DNA of 64,000 nucleotides, from NCBI RefSeq assembly GCF_019973775.1, contig NZ_AP025032.1, forward strand, positions 1,860,001 through 1,924,000, written 5' to 3'. Below are positions 45,854-55,588 of the stretch, one piece after another. A program made the translations under genes and the position numbers. Numbering within the stretch: position 1 is the stretch's first letter; every line of letters begins with the position of its first letter. The notes beneath the pieces are model-generated. The model did not search any database. It was given only the letters and a program-made list of their open reading frames with translations, and was not told where the DNA came from. This stretch comes from Aureimonas sp. SA4125 (GTDB lineage: Bacteria > Pseudomonadota > Alphaproteobacteria > Rhizobiales > Rhizobiaceae).

Positions 45854-47228
45854 GGTAGTGTCCGCGCTCGTGGTGGAAATTCCGACATTGAAAGGTGTGG
45901 CTGAGGCGGTCACCGGATAGGGCGGCTAAGGTGGAGTTGCGAGACTTCAACCTGACCGGAGAACCCGATGACCGAGGACAGACTACCGCTTGCCGAGCTT
46001 TTTGCGAAAGCCGGGGACGGCGATTTCCTGAGAACGATAGCCGAGAGCGTGATGCAGCTCCTTATGGAGGTCGACGTTGAAGGCATGATCGGCGCCGGGC
46101 GCCACGAACGGACGCAGGAACGGGCGACTTATCGCAATGGCTACCGCGACCGCTCGCTCGACACGCGGCTCGGCTCGTTGCAGCTTCGGATACCCAAGCT
46201 TCGGCAGGGCAGCTACTTCCCGCCGTTCCTGGAGCCGAGAAAGCTCTCGGAGAAGGCCTTGGTTGCCGTCATTCAGGAAGCTTGGATCAGCGGCGTTTCC
46301 ACCCGGCGGGTCGACGATCTGGTACAGGCCATGGGGCTGTCGGGGATCGGCAAGAGCACCGTATCGAAGCTGTGCAAAGACATCGACGAACGCGTCGGCG
46401 GCTTCCTCGACCGTCCTCTCACTGGCGACTGGCCCTACCTCTGGCTGGATGCGACCTACCTGAAGCAGCGCGAGGGTGGACGCATCGTTTCGGTCGCCGC
46501 CATAATCGCCGTGGCCGTGAACACGGACGGCAAGCGCGAGATCGTCGGCCTTCACATCGGCCCCTCGGAAGCGGAGACGTTTTGGTCGAGCTTCCTCAAG
46601 AGCCTCGTGCGCCGCGGCCTGTCCGGCGTGAAGCTCGTGATCTCGGATGCTCACGAAGGGCTGAAAGCCGCCATTCGCCGGGTGTTCAGCGCCTCCTGGC
46701 AGCGCTGCCGGGTGCATTGGATGCGCAACGCCCTGTCGTATGTCCCGAAGGCGCAGCAGAGCATGGCGGCGGCCGCGCTGCGCCAAGCCTTCGCCCAGCC
46801 CGATCGTGCTAGCGCCAGCCAGGCGCTGCGCCACGTCGCCGACCAGCTTCGGGGAAAGTGTCCAAAGCTCGGGGCCTTCATCGACAACAGCGAGACCGAC
46901 GTGCTGGCGCACATGGATTTTCCCAGTCAGCACCGGACCCGGATCCATTCGACGAATTCCCTGGAGCGCCTGAACAAGGAGGTGAAGCGGCGTGCCGACG
47001 TCGTCGGAATCTTCCCGAACGAGGGATCCATCATCCGGCTCATCGGCGCCGTCCTTCTCGAGGCCAACGACGAATGGCAGATCCAGAACCGCTACATGCA
47101 GACCGAACCCATGGCCGACCTCATGGCCATGGGCAACACTGCAAAACCCGAACAGATTTCCACCGAAGTCGCCTGAAACGGAGCCGCTTCAGCTACACTC
47201 AATTTCCACCACGTTGACGGACACGACC
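45854..47228 (+). mobile_element. IS256-family element, copy B
   Basis: 1375 bp with perfect 8-bp duplications GGCGGATC (45846-45853 and 47229-47236). Ends GGTAGTGTCCGCG and, inward from the right, GGTCGTGTCCGTC. It lies just upstream of the large regulator's start. Opposite orientation to copies A, C and D. Confidence 0.95.
45968..47176 (+). CDS. IS256 transposase, copy B
   Basis: 402 residues, translation identical to copies C and D. Catalytic segments LWLDATYLKQREGG, LVISDAHEGLKAAI and STNSLERLNKEVKRR are intact. Confidence 0.95.
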   Translation: MTEDRLPLAELFAKAGDGDFLRTIAESVMQLLMEVDVEGMIGAGRHERTQERATYRNGYRDRSLDTRLGSLQLRIPKLRQGSYFPPFLEPRKLSEKALVAVIQEAWISGVSTRRVDDLVQAMGLSGIGKSTVSKLCKDIDERVGGFLDRPLTGDWPYLWLDATYLKQREGGRIVSVAAIIAVAVNTDGKREIVGLHIGPSEAETFWSSFLKSLVRRGLSGVKLVISDAHEGLKAAIRRVFSASWQRCRVHWMRNALSYVPKAQQSMAAAALRQAFAQPDRASASQALRHVADQLRGKCPKLGAFIDNSETDVLAHMDFPSQHRTRIHSTNSLERLNKEVKRRADVVGIFPNEGSIIRLIGAVLLEANDEWQIQNRYMQTEPMADLMAMGNTAKPEQISTEVA

Positions 47229-47236
47229 GGCGGATC

Positions 47237-47748
47237 TGCTTTAAGTGGCGATTTCTTGCTACTAGTCGACGCCCGGGAGCCGATCTGGTTCAAGTCAGGC
47301 AAGCCAACAGGCTGGTGGTTCGGCCAGCGCGTCAGGAGGGACTTCATGCTAGACATCATCTCAGATCCCCACTTCAATTGTGCAAGCGGAATGCTCCGTC
47401 AGGCCCGCGTCTCGATCCCGCAGCTCGCGGAAGAAGGCAGACTAGCCATAGCCGAAATCAGAGGTGCATTGAACGCAAATTGCTTACATCCAGGAGGCGA
47501 GTAAGCCATCTCGCGTGCTAGGCCTCCCTGTCACGAATAGCTGCAGTCTAAAAATGTACTGCACCTTGGCTAGGCCTCCAATGGGAAATGCCATCGCGAG
47601 GCACCGGGAGCATGGAGGCATACGACGCGACAACATTGAAACTCAGGACGCGCCGTTTCGCAATGGACTCGATGATAACCTTGCCGCCCGCTGCTAGGTT
47701 GTTTTCAGTCAATAGCCCCCCGGGACCGCCAACTATGAGGTTGGCGCG
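47237..47748. other. 512-bp stretch without a supportable gene
   Basis: Two codirectional open stretches exist (around 47346-47504 and 47515-47697), but neither shows a recognisable domain or a good start. A GAGG precedes the ATG of the DUF2188 protein. The base composition is lower in GC than the core half of the window. Probably remnant or promoter sequence. Confidence 0.35.
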
Positions 47749-48249
47749 ATGGCCAAAGCCTCGAAGGGAAAAGCCGCCAGTCCCTACCGATTGGTTGGCA
47801 AGACCTACGACGGGGTAAGGGTTCTCGCGCCGAAGGCGAAGTCGAAGACCTTTACCGAGCCCCAGGTGAAGCGGGCAATCCGAAAAGCACTGGATGAAGT
47901 CGGAGGGGCGTCGACCGCTATACCGCTTAGAGAGACGGACGCCCTTCGTGTCGAGCAGCGTGCCGACGGGAAGTTCGGTGTGAAGCGGAAAGGCACCAAG
48001 CGGGCGAGCACCGTCGTCGATACCCAGACGGATGCCATCACGAACGCGAAGGACTGGATCCTGGAAAGGCGCCGATCGCGAAGCGCGTCCGTAGATCGAA
48101 CGCCGGAAAGAAGGGCACGTGGCGCGAGGCGTGAAACGCCCGGCGGGGCGTCAGGCGAAAGAGAAGACTCGGTCCTGAACGACCTCGACGTCTTCATCGA
48201 CTGCCCATTCGACGACACCTACAATGCGATCTTCAATGCCATCGTCTAA
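47749..48249 (+). CDS. DUF2188-domain protein fused by decay to an effector-like N-terminus
   Basis: 166 codons. Residues ~66-105 match DUF2188 (RVEQRADGKFGVKRKGTKRA, then a TDAITNAKDWI helix). After about residue 107 the frame becomes arginine-rich and unlike the domain; a +1 shift there would instead give a natural ending (NAGKKGTWREA then stop near 48135). The last 25 codons (DLDVFIDCPFDDTYNAIFNA) belong to the next, broken gene. I therefore read this as a small DUF2188 gene with a frameshift, not as a true fusion. Confidence 0.5.
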   Translation: MAKASKGKAASPYRLVGKTYDGVRVLAPKAKSKTFTEPQVKRAIRKALDEVGGASTAIPLRETDALRVEQRADGKFGVKRKGTKRASTVVDTQTDAITNAKDWILERRRSRSASVDRTPERRARGARRETPGGASGEREDSVLNDLDVFIDCPFDDTYNAIFNAIV

Positions 48250-48334
48250 ACGGTGGTCAGAGCCGGGTATCGCAGAGGTGGCTCGGTTTGTCTGAACAGG
48301 CTCGGCGGCCTGATAAGTGGATCGTCTGCCGGGT

Positions 48335-49159
48335 TTATGCCGCTGCGAGAAGCGGCTGGTTGAAGTAGGCGTGGTCCGGGGTCTTCCGGCCCAAGCTCGA
48401 GTGCGGGCGTCCGCCGTTGTAGAAGTCGAGGTATCGGGCGAGCGAGGCCCGGGCATGGCTGACCGTCTCATAGGCCCGGAGATAGACCTCCTCGTATTTC
48501 ACTGATTTCCAGAGCCGCTCGACGAAGACGTTGTCGCGCCAGGCGCCCTTGCCGTCCATGCTGATCTTGATCTCCCTGTCCAACAGGACCTTCGTGAAGT
48601 CGATGCTGGTGAACTGCGAGCCCTGATCCGTGTTGAAGATTTCGGGTTTCCCAAAACGGGCCAAGGCCTCCTCCACCGCCTCGATGCAGAAGTCCGCCTG
48701 CATCGAGATCGAAAGCCGCCAGCTCAGCACCCGCCGGCTGAACCAGTCGACGACGGCGGCGAGATAGACGAAGCCGCGGGCCATCGGGATGTAGGTAATG
48801 TCCATCGCCCAGACCTGGTTCGGCCGCATCACCGGCAGCTTGCGCAGGAGATAGGGATAGATCTTGTGGCCCGGCGCCGGCTTTGACGTGTTCGGCCGAC
48901 GGTAGATCGCCTCAATCGCCATCCGCTTCATCAGCGTTGCGACACGCAGGCGGCCGACAACAATGCCCTCCAAAGTCAAGAGGTCGCGAAGCATGCGGCT
49001 GCCGGCGAAGGGATATTCCAAATGCAGTTCGTCTATCCGTCGCATGAGTGCGAGATCGGCGGCAGAGACAGCGCGTGGCAGGTAGTAGACGCTTCCCCGG
49101 CTGATGCCGAGTTCGCGTGCCTGCCCGGCAACCGGCAGAGGATGGGAGCGGTCGATCAT
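48335..49159 (-). CDS. IS3 transposase OrfB (DDE catalytic subunit)
   Basis: 274 residues from ATG 49159. An N-terminal helix-turn-helix-like HTH_21 (YPFAGSRMLRDLL) precedes the rve integrase core: WAMDITYIPMARGFVYLAAV, FNTDQGSQFTS and the glutamate in WRDNVFVERLWKSVKYEEVY. It lies in the -1 frame relative to OrfA and overlaps it by ATGA, so either frameshifting or coupled re-initiation could express it. Confidence 0.94.
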   Translation of the reverse strand: MIDRSHPLPVAGQARELGISRGSVYYLPRAVSAADLALMRRIDELHLEYPFAGSRMLRDLLTLEGIVVGRLRVATLMKRMAIEAIYRRPNTSKPAPGHKIYPYLLRKLPVMRPNQVWAMDITYIPMARGFVYLAAVVDWFSRRVLSWRLSISMQADFCIEAVEEALARFGKPEIFNTDQGSQFTSIDFTKVLLDREIKISMDGKGAWRDNVFVERLWKSVKYEEVYLRAYETVSHARASLARYLDFYNGGRPHSSLGRKTPDHAYFNQPLLAAA

Positions 49160-49470
49160 CGTCTTGCGCTCGGCAACAGTCCGGCCTTGTCGAGCGCGCC
49201 TTCCAAAAAATCGTTGGCCAATGTCAGCTCCCCGATCTTGGCATGCAGCGTCTTCACGTCGATGACTGGGGCGGCGGCGATTGCGGTCGTTTCTGATCCG
49301 AAAACTCCGGCGGCGCCCTCCAGAAGCTGAGAGCGCCACTGCGTGATCTGATTGGGATGCACGTCGAACTGCTGCGCCAATTCGGCCAGCGTCTTCTCGC
49401 CGCGCACTGCTGCCAGCGCCACCTTTGCTTTGAAGGTAGGGCTGTGGTTCCGCCTCGGTCTCTTGGTCAT
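49156..49470 (-). CDS. IS3 transposase OrfA (HTH subunit)
   Basis: 104 residues, transposase_8 family: FKAKVALAAVRGEKTLAELA, QFDVHPNQITQWRSQLL, then a leucine-rich coiled helix (LTLANDFLEGALDKAGLL). DNA-binding half of the IS3 transposase. Confidence 0.94.
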   Translation of the reverse strand: MTKRPRRNHSPTFKAKVALAAVRGEKTLAELAQQFDVHPNQITQWRSQLLEGAAGVFGSETTAIAAAPVIDVKTLHAKIGELTLANDFLEGALDKAGLLPSARR

Positions 49471-49946
49471 CGTCTCTCCTGGTCGCGGCCATCCTGGCCG
49501 TCTTCAGGCAGACAATCCACTCAGCCCGCTGTGCAGATTTGCCGAGCCACCTCTCGCGCCCGATGTGCTTTGGAGACCGATGACGGTGGTGAAAACCGGC
49601 TCGACAAGATCATCAAGATCGTCGGAGAGTGCAGGTTCGCCGTCCATGACATCTCGCGCACGGGACAAGCGGCGATCCTCCGCTCCCACGTTTCAACATG
49701 CCCCTCGAACTCGGTCTTTGGATGGGCGCCCGGCATCTTGGCGACATTCGACAACAGCAGAAGAGTTGCATCGTCTTCGACGTAGAGCCTTACCGTTTTC
49801 AGTGTTTTATCTCGGATATTTGCTGTCAGGACATCCATGCCCACGAAGGCAAGATCCCAAAGCTGATCACGGAGTTGTCCGGCTGGCTCAGGCACCTGCC
49901 GGGCGGTGTGCACCCGGGCGGTGGAGAGGCAAACTGAAGGAGTATC

Positions 49947-51321
49947 GGTCGTGTCCGTCAACGTGGTGGAAATTGAGTGTAGCTGAAGCGGCTCCGTTTC
50001 AGGCGACTTCGGTGGAAATCTGTTCGGGTTTTGCAGTGTTGCCCATGGCCATGAGGTCGGCCATGGGTTCGGTCTGCATGTAGCGGTTCTGGATCTGCCA
50101 TTCGTCGTTGGCCTCGAGAAGGACGGCGCCGATGAGCCGGATGATGGATCCCTCGTTCGGGAAGATTCCGACGACGTCGGCACGCCGCTTCACCTCCTTG
50201 TTCAGGCGCTCCAGGGAATTCGTCGAATGGATCCGGGTCCGGTGCTGACTGGGAAAATCCATGTGCGCCAGCACGTCGGTCTCGCTGTTGTCGATGAAGG
50301 CCCCGAGCTTTGGACACTTTCCCCGAAGCTGGTCGGCGACGTGGCGCAGCGCCTGGCTGGCGCTAGCACGATCGGGCTGGGCGAAGGCTTGGCGCAGCGC
50401 GGCCGCCGCCATGCTCTGCTGCGCCTTCGGGACATACGACAGGGCGTTGCGCATCCAATGCACCCGGCAGCGCTGCCAGGAGGCGCTGAACACCCGGCGA
50501 ATGGCGGCTTTCAGCCCTTCGTGAGCATCCGAGATCACGAGCTTCACGCCGGACAGGCCGCGGCGCACGAGGCTCTTGAGGAAGCTCGACCAAAACGTCT
50601 CCGCTTCCGAGGGGCCGATGTGAAGGCCGACGATCTCGCGCTTGCCGTCCGTGTTCACGGCCACGGCGATTATGGCGGCGACCGAAACGATGCGTCCACC
50701 CTCGCGCTGCTTCAGGTAGGTCGCATCCAGCCAGAGGTAGGGCCAGTCGCCAGTGAGAGGACGGTCGAGGAAGCCGCCGACGCGTTCGTCGATGTCTTTG
50801 CACAGCTTCGATACGGTGCTCTTGCCGATCCCCGACAGCCCCATGGCCTGTACCAGATCGTCGACCCGCCGGGTGGAAACGCCGCTGATCCAAGCTTCCT
50901 GAATGACGGCAACCAAGGCCTTCTCCGAGAGCTTTCTCGGCTCCAGGAACGGCGGGAAGTAGCTGCCCTGCCGAAGCTTGGGTATCCGAAGCTGCAACGA
51001 GCCGAGCCGCGTGTCGAGCGAGCGGTCGCGGTAGCCATTGCGATAAGTCGCCCGTTCCTGCGTCCGTTCGTGGCGCCCGGCGCCGATCATGCCTTCAACG
51101 TCGACCTCCATAAGGAGCTGCATCACGCTCTCGGCTATCGTTCTCAGGAAATCGCCGTCCCCGGCTTTCGCAAAAAGCTCGGCAAGCGGTAGTCTGTCCT
51201 CGGTCATCGGGTTCTCCGGTCAGGTTGAAGTCTCGCAACTCCACCTTAGCCGCCCTATCCGGTGACCGCCTCAGCCACACCTTTCAATGTCGGAATTTCC
51301 ACCACGAGCGCGGACACTACC
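49947..51321 (-). mobile_element. IS256-family element, copy C
   Basis: 1375 bp with perfect 8-bp duplications GGAGTATC (49939-49946 and 51322-51329). Inserted directly behind the stop of the TIR-like pseudogene. Inverted relative to copy B, which lies 2.7 kb away. Confidence 0.95.
49999..51207 (-). CDS. IS256 transposase, copy C
   Basis: 402 residues, identical in translation to copies B and D; all three catalytic segments present. Confidence 0.95.
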   Translation of the reverse strand: MTEDRLPLAELFAKAGDGDFLRTIAESVMQLLMEVDVEGMIGAGRHERTQERATYRNGYRDRSLDTRLGSLQLRIPKLRQGSYFPPFLEPRKLSEKALVAVIQEAWISGVSTRRVDDLVQAMGLSGIGKSTVSKLCKDIDERVGGFLDRPLTGDWPYLWLDATYLKQREGGRIVSVAAIIAVAVNTDGKREIVGLHIGPSEAETFWSSFLKSLVRRGLSGVKLVISDAHEGLKAAIRRVFSASWQRCRVHWMRNALSYVPKAQQSMAAAALRQAFAQPDRASASQALRHVADQLRGKCPKLGAFIDNSETDVLAHMDFPSQHRTRIHSTNSLERLNKEVKRRADVVGIFPNEGSIIRLIGAVLLEANDEWQIQNRYMQTEPMADLMAMGNTAKPEQISTEVA

Positions 51322-51329
51322 GGAGTATC

Positions 51330-51774
51330 AGTCGTTTAAACGGATTCTCCCCGATATCTGTAAGGAGATGAACATGACCGTCGCAGAACTCAGTTCAACG
51401 ATTTCAACACGTTCCTGACACAGTATGTCGCCACCCTCAAGAAAGCTCCCGTCTATGCGCCAATGGTTGAATGCCGGTGTTCGTTGCGGCCAGCTAACCG
51501 CCACAAGGGCTACCAATTTGATATCCGGCGGTTGCTGATCACGACCGTTGAGCCCGGATCATCGGCTCTCGGCAAAGGTTCGTCTTCTCTTCGGAGGTGC
51601 TGTGCAAGCCCTTTCGTCCAAATGAACTATTCTCCTTCGAGGAGGTCGCCCTCTCTCTCAGATAAGGATGGCAGCCGCTTTGCGCCGACAGCGTTAGCCG
51701 AGCGGTGGCAAGCGCGAGAGGGAGGGGTCCGGCTGCCCGAAGCCTAAAGCCAGTCGGCACTTGAGAAAACGTTA
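51330..51774. other. 445-bp stretch with a decayed short reading frame
   Basis: A TAAGGAG ribosome-site-like motif precedes ATGs at 51368/51374, giving MTVAELSSTISTRS before a stop. A +1 shift continues as FNDFNTFLTQYVATLKKAP, which looks coding. I take this as the remnant of a small gene; no family recognised. The remaining sequence up to the DUF305 gene shows nothing. Confidence 0.35.
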
Positions 51775-52218
51775 TTAGTTTGCGTTTTGAGCTAAAGCCT
51801 CGACGCGTGCCGTCATTTCTTTGATCTCCTTCGTCTGAGCGTCGATGATCATCCGCGCAGTCTCCTTCGACTGCTCGTCTTTACCCAGTTTCAGCTCCAC
51901 CTCGCTCATGGCAATGCCGCCCTGGTGATGGACGATCATGCCGCAGTTGAAGGCAAGGTCGGGGTCCTTGATCATCGTCGCTGCCATCATGGCGCCGTGC
52001 ATCTTCATCATCGCGTTCATGTTCGCTGCCTGGACTTCGTCCATCCCGGACATCCCGTCCATCGCCGCGGGCGGCTTCGGAGCCCCCATCGAACCGGCAG
52101 CTTTGGTGCAGACGGTCGGCAGTTCAAAGGCCGCATCAGGCATGGCGATGCTTTCCTTCACCCAGGCCGCGATGGGGAGGGCGGCAATGACGAGAGCCAA
52201 AATGGTGATCCTGCGCAT
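51775..52218 (-). CDS. DUF305-family exported protein
   Basis: 147 residues from ATG 52218 (GGAGAAA upstream). A signal-anchor (ITILALVIAALPIAAWV) is followed by a methionine/histidine-rich helical domain: MNAMMKMHGAMMAATMIKDP, FNCGMIVHHQGGIAMSEVEL. DUF305 proteins include CopM-type copper-binding periplasmic proteins; the Met/His clusters here fit metal binding. It stands alone, but a metal-type MerR regulator and a ZIP transporter occur further along. Confidence 0.85.
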   Translation of the reverse strand: MRRITILALVIAALPIAAWVKESIAMPDAAFELPTVCTKAAGSMGAPKPPAAMDGMSGMDEVQAANMNAMMKMHGAMMAATMIKDPDLAFNCGMIVHHQGGIAMSEVELKLGKDEQSKETARMIIDAQTKEIKEMTARVEALAQNAN

Positions 52219-52391
52219 GACGTTTCTCCATTGCCCCTCGGGGCGTTCGACAGTGAATTGCGGTAAGACGTCTAGCCGTTGACCGGCTTGGTGCACTGCA
52301 GCGCCGAGAACCGCACGGTCACCGATCAGGTGGTCGTGGCTTTGGTTTCGTAGATGGCTATTCTACGAGAGAGCGCGAATGGCGGGTGACC

Positions 52392-52856
52392 CTAGAAGCC
52401 GAAATGTGTCAGGTCTGGATGGTACTCGGGCCGCGGCCCGAGTGGCCAATGAAACCTCCTGTCAGCCTCCGCAATGGGATGCTCGTTGATGCTGCAGTGC
52501 CTCGCACGCATCAGCCCGTCGACCGCAAACTCCCAGTTTTCATTGCCGTAGGCACGGAACCACTGTCCGCTGTCGTCGTGGTATTCGTACGCATAGCGCA
52601 CTGCGATGCGATCGCCTTCGAAGGCCCAGAGCTCCTTGATCAGGCGGTAGTCCAGCTCCCTGTTCCACTTGCGTGCGAGGAAGGCCTGTACGTCGTCACG
52701 TCCGTTGAGGAACTCGGCCCGATTCCGCCACCGCGTGTCCTCCGTGTAGGCAAGCGCTACCGTTGCTGGATCGCGGCTGTTCCAGCTGTTCTCGGCGAAA
52801 CGGACCTTCTCGATGGCAGATACTTCGGTGAACGGAGGCAAAGGCGGGCGGTACAT
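52392..52856 (-). CDS. DUF1348 (NTF2-like fold) protein
   Basis: 154 residues, the full length of the family, starting [20 protein letters not shown] and containing [35 protein letters not shown] and a C-terminal [18 protein letters not shown]. These small NTF2-fold proteins are of unknown function. The IS21 element begins at the very first base of the start codon, so the native promoter has been displaced. Confidence 0.87.
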   Translation of the reverse strand: MYRPPLPPFTEVSAIEKVRFAENSWNSRDPATVALAYTEDTRWRNRAEFLNGRDDVQAFLARKWNRELDYRLIKELWAFEGDRIAVRYAYEYHDDSGQWFRAYGNENWEFAVDGLMRARHCSINEHPIAEADRRFHWPLGPRPEYHPDLTHFGF

Positions 52857-52938
52857 GTCAAACGGCGTTCAAATCTGACCCCGGATCGGCGTCCAATTTT
52901 GACCCCCTTGGCGTAAGGGCTGCGGTCGACCTGAGCGA

Positions 52939-53670
52939 TTAAACCCGGTTCTTGAAGCGCCAGCTCTCGTTGCCGGTCTCCACGATATCGCAGTGATGCG
53001 TCAGGCGGTCGAGGAGCGCGGTGGTCATCTTGGCGTCGCCAAAGACCGAGGGCCACTCGCCGAAGGCCAGGTTGGTGGTAACGATCACCGAGGTTTGCTC
53101 GTAGAGCCGGCTCACCAGATGGAAGAGAAGTTGCCCTCCCGACTGGGCGAAGGGCAGATAGCCGAGTTCGTCGAGCACGATGAAGTCCATGCGGGTGAGG
53201 TAATCGGCCATTCGGCCCTGGCGGCCGGACCGCCCCTCCGCCTCGAGCTTGTTCACGAGATCGACGACGTTGAAGAACCGGCCGCGGGCGCCACCCCGGA
53301 TGCAGGCCCTTGCGATCGCGATCGCCAAATGGGTCTTGCCCGTTCCGGTTCCGCCGATCAGCACGGCGTTGCGCTGATGGGCGATGAAGTTGCCGGAGGC
53401 GAGATCGCGCACCAGCGTCTCGTTGATCGGCGTCTCGTCGAAGACGAAGTCGTCGATGTCCCGGGCGAGAGGCAGCTTGGCAATGGTGATCTGGTACTTG
53501 ATCGAGCGTGCCTGCTTCTCGGAGATCTCCGCCGACAGGAGATCGCCAACGACCCGCTGCGGTTCGTGCTGGCGCTTCACGGCGGTGGCGATGATCTCGT
53601 CGAAGGCGGCCTTCATGCCGTAGAGCTTGAGCTCGCCCATGGTGGCGAGGATCTCGGACCTTTCCATCAC
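52939..53670 (-). CDS. istB: IS21 helper ATPase IstB
   Basis: 243 residues, DnaC-like AAA+: Walker [16 protein letters not shown], Walker [13 protein letters not shown] and sensor ILLVTTNL-type segment [12 protein letters not shown]. It regulates IstA and target choice. Overlaps istA by 4 bp. Confidence 0.95.
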   Translation of the reverse strand: MMERSEILATMGELKLYGMKAAFDEIIATAVKRQHEPQRVVGDLLSAEISEKQARSIKYQITIAKLPLARDIDDFVFDETPINETLVRDLASGNFIAHQRNAVLIGGTGTGKTHLAIAIARACIRGGARGRFFNVVDLVNKLEAEGRSGRQGRMADYLTRMDFIVLDELGYLPFAQSGGQLLFHLVSRLYEQTSVIVTTNLAFGEWPSVFGDAKMTTALLDRLTHHCDIVETGNESWRFKNRV

Positions 53671-55166
53671 ACTGCCCTCCTGAGGTTGTCGTAACGGGCG
53701 CAGTCGGCCGCTGGCTCATGGCGAAGGCGCAGCGCATCCGGCGTCATAATGGTGATCGTGCGCGTCGGCTCCCGGGCCCGCGCCAGGATGTTGAGAATGA
53801 CATCGGCGGAGTGAACGCCTTCGCCGAGCGCTTCGGCACAGGCGGCCTCGACGGCGGGCAGTCCGTCACTCAATACCGCAGCGAGGATGCTGACCATTTG
53901 GCGGCCGCCGTCGGGCGTGGTGCCAAGCTTGCGACGCACACGCTCGAGATGGGCTGGCAGGATCCAGTCCTTGAACGGGGCACCGTTGCGAAGCGCGCCG
54001 GGCTTCCTCGCCAGCACCGGGACATAATGCCAGGGATCGTAGACCGTCTGATCACGGCCGAAGCAGCGGGGATGCTCTCCGACAATGCGCCCGTCCTGGC
54101 GCAGCTCGATCCGATCGGCATAGGCCCGGACCTCGGCAGGGCGTCCGACGGCGCTGGCGGCAACGGAGTAGCGGTTGTTGTCGAAGCGCACGAGGCAGGT
54201 CTTCGACACCGAGGCCGGCACGGCATGGAAGCCATCGAAGCGGCCGCGATAGGGCACAAGGCTTGGACGCTCTTGCTCGAACATCTCCCAGACCGTCCGG
54301 TCGCGGAACTCGGGATGGCGGTGTGCCTTGGCGAAGGCGATGGTGCGATCGAGCAGCCAGGCGTTCAGCTCCTCGTAGCTCTTGACCCGCAGCCGTGGCG
54401 TGAAGAAGCGCTCGCGTACCAGACCGACCTGGTTCTCAACCTGTCCCTTCTCCCAGCCCGACGCCGGCGTGCAGGCTACCGGGTCGACGAGGTAGTGGCC
54501 GCACATCTGGAGGAAACGCCTGTTATAGGCGCGCTCACGGCCAACGAAGATCGTCTCCACCGCCGTCTTCATGTTGTCGTAGATGCCCCGCGTGCAGGCG
54601 CCCTTGAAGAAAGCGAACGCCCGGTCGTGGGAGTCGAACACCATCTCCTGGCTCTCTCGCGGATAGGCTCGGACGAACAGCATGCGGGAATGGCAGAGCC
54701 GCACGTGGGCGACCTTCACCGTCACCGTCGTGCCATTGATCAGCACGACCTCGTGGCTCCAGTCGAACTGGTAGGCTTCGCCCGGATCGAAGCTCAGCGG
54801 CACGAAGGCCGATGCCGACAGCGAGGACTGATCGCGTTGCCAGCCCCGAGCATAGCGGCGTACGGCATCATAGCCGCCCTCGTAGCCCAGCCTACGCAAC
54901 TCCTCGAACACCCGGATCAGTGTCAGGCGTTCCCGGGCCGGTCGGGCATTGTTCGTTGCCAGCATCCGGTCAAGCTCAGGCTTCCAGGCACCGAGCTTGG
55001 GTCTTGGCTGAACGGAGCGCTCATAGTCGAAGGCCGTCTCGTTCGAGCGGAGAACCTTCCGGACCGTGTTGCGAGAGACATGGAGCTCGCGGACAATCTC
55101 CTTGATCGTCCGGCCACGCACGAAAAACTCGCGCCGGATGCGCGCAACTGTATCCACGCCCTTCAT
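53667..55166 (-). CDS. istA: IS21 transposase IstA
   Basis: 499 residues: N-terminal helix-turn-helix ([20 protein letters not shown]), then the rve DDE core ([43 protein letters not shown]) and a C-terminal beta domain. Complete. Confidence 0.95.
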   Translation of the reverse strand: MKGVDTVARIRREFFVRGRTIKEIVRELHVSRNTVRKVLRSNETAFDYERSVQPRPKLGAWKPELDRMLATNNARPARERLTLIRVFEELRRLGYEGGYDAVRRYARGWQRDQSSLSASAFVPLSFDPGEAYQFDWSHEVVLINGTTVTVKVAHVRLCHSRMLFVRAYPRESQEMVFDSHDRAFAFFKGACTRGIYDNMKTAVETIFVGRERAYNRRFLQMCGHYLVDPVACTPASGWEKGQVENQVGLVRERFFTPRLRVKSYEELNAWLLDRTIAFAKAHRHPEFRDRTVWEMFEQERPSLVPYRGRFDGFHAVPASVSKTCLVRFDNNRYSVAASAVGRPAEVRAYADRIELRQDGRIVGEHPRCFGRDQTVYDPWHYVPVLARKPGALRNGAPFKDWILPAHLERVRRKLGTTPDGGRQMVSILAAVLSDGLPAVEAACAEALGEGVHSADVILNILARAREPTRTITIMTPDALRLRHEPAADCARYDNLRRAV

Positions 55167-55282
55167 CCCCCGCCCGCCCGTCTTCCAGAGGAAAACGCGG
55201 ACTCTTCAGATCCATCGGATGGGGGTCAATTTTGGACGCCTATGACCCCGCCTAGGGGGTCAAAATTGCACGCCGAATGACA

Positions 55283-55588
55283 GATCCCGTCGGCCAGGCC
55301 GCGTGGTGGTCGTCGATCACCAGCGCGTTGCGGTGGCGGATCGGCTGGTGGCGCTAGGGATGGCGATGTGGCTCCGGCCCCTCCCAGCCCGTGTGCTGGT
55401 GTCTGTAGTCTTTGTCGTGGACGTGCGGGGGTGTCGTGTTCGAAGGCATGGTGGACGTGCTCGACCTCGACAGAATTGCTTGCGCGCCAGAGTCCCTGCG
55501 CTTCGGCTACGCCAGCCCCGGCGCCCACGGCCATGACTAGGAAGGTCGGGCCGATGCCGATCGTAGTGCCGAGCCCGCCGGCGGCGGG
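55283..55588. other. Stretch between IS21 and merR, probably a remnant
   Basis: About 306 bp. On the minus strand an ATG at 55449 opens a short histidine-rich reading frame (PPHVHDKDYRHQHTGWEG) that stops at 55354, suggesting the start of a metal-efflux protein that once followed merR. It cannot be followed further, and IS21 cuts the region. Confidence 0.35.

Larger units (their letters stand above)
48274..49554 (-). mobile_element. IS3-family element
   Basis: 1281 bp with inverted ends AGAGGTGGCTCGG on both sides and a 3-bp duplication CGC (48271-48273 and 49555-49557). Encodes OrfA and OrfB. It interrupts the TIR-like pseudogene. Confidence 0.9.
48172..49937 (+). pseudogene. TIR/nucleoside-deoxyribosyltransferase-like protein, broken by stop, IS3 and frameshift
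   Basis: The N-terminal part reads DLDVFIDCPFDDTYNAIFNA up to 48273. After removing IS3 and one CGC copy it continues in the same frame as GYRARCALETDDGGENRLDK and RFAVHDISRTG. A frameshift near 49670-49695 then leads to PRFNMPLELGLWMGARHLGD and FISDICCQDIHAH, ending at 49937. A TAA at 48247 replaces what should be an aromatic codon. The fold pattern is TIR- or deoxyribosyltransferase-like by recall of a conserved, uncharacterised family; function unknown. Confidence 0.65.
52856..55282 (-). mobile_element. IS21-family element with istA and istB
   Basis: About 2427 bp, with ends TGTCAAACGGCGTTCAAATC on the left and, inward from the right, TGTCATTCGGCGTGCAATTT. Both ends carry the multiple internal repeats (GGCGTxCAA...TGACCCC) typical of IS21. 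No target duplication is seen: the left flank ends GGTACA and the right flank begins GATCCC. Confidence 0.88.

Noticed and set aside
47229-49946. Composite transposon formed by IS256 copies B and C
   Set aside because: Each copy has its own perfect 8-bp duplication, so the pair did not move together as one unit.
50227-51192. 321-codon frames opposite each IS256 transposase (also at 45983-46948, 62071-63036 and the related frame in copy A)
   Set aside because: They recur only because the element recurs; no recognisable domain and antisense to the transposase.
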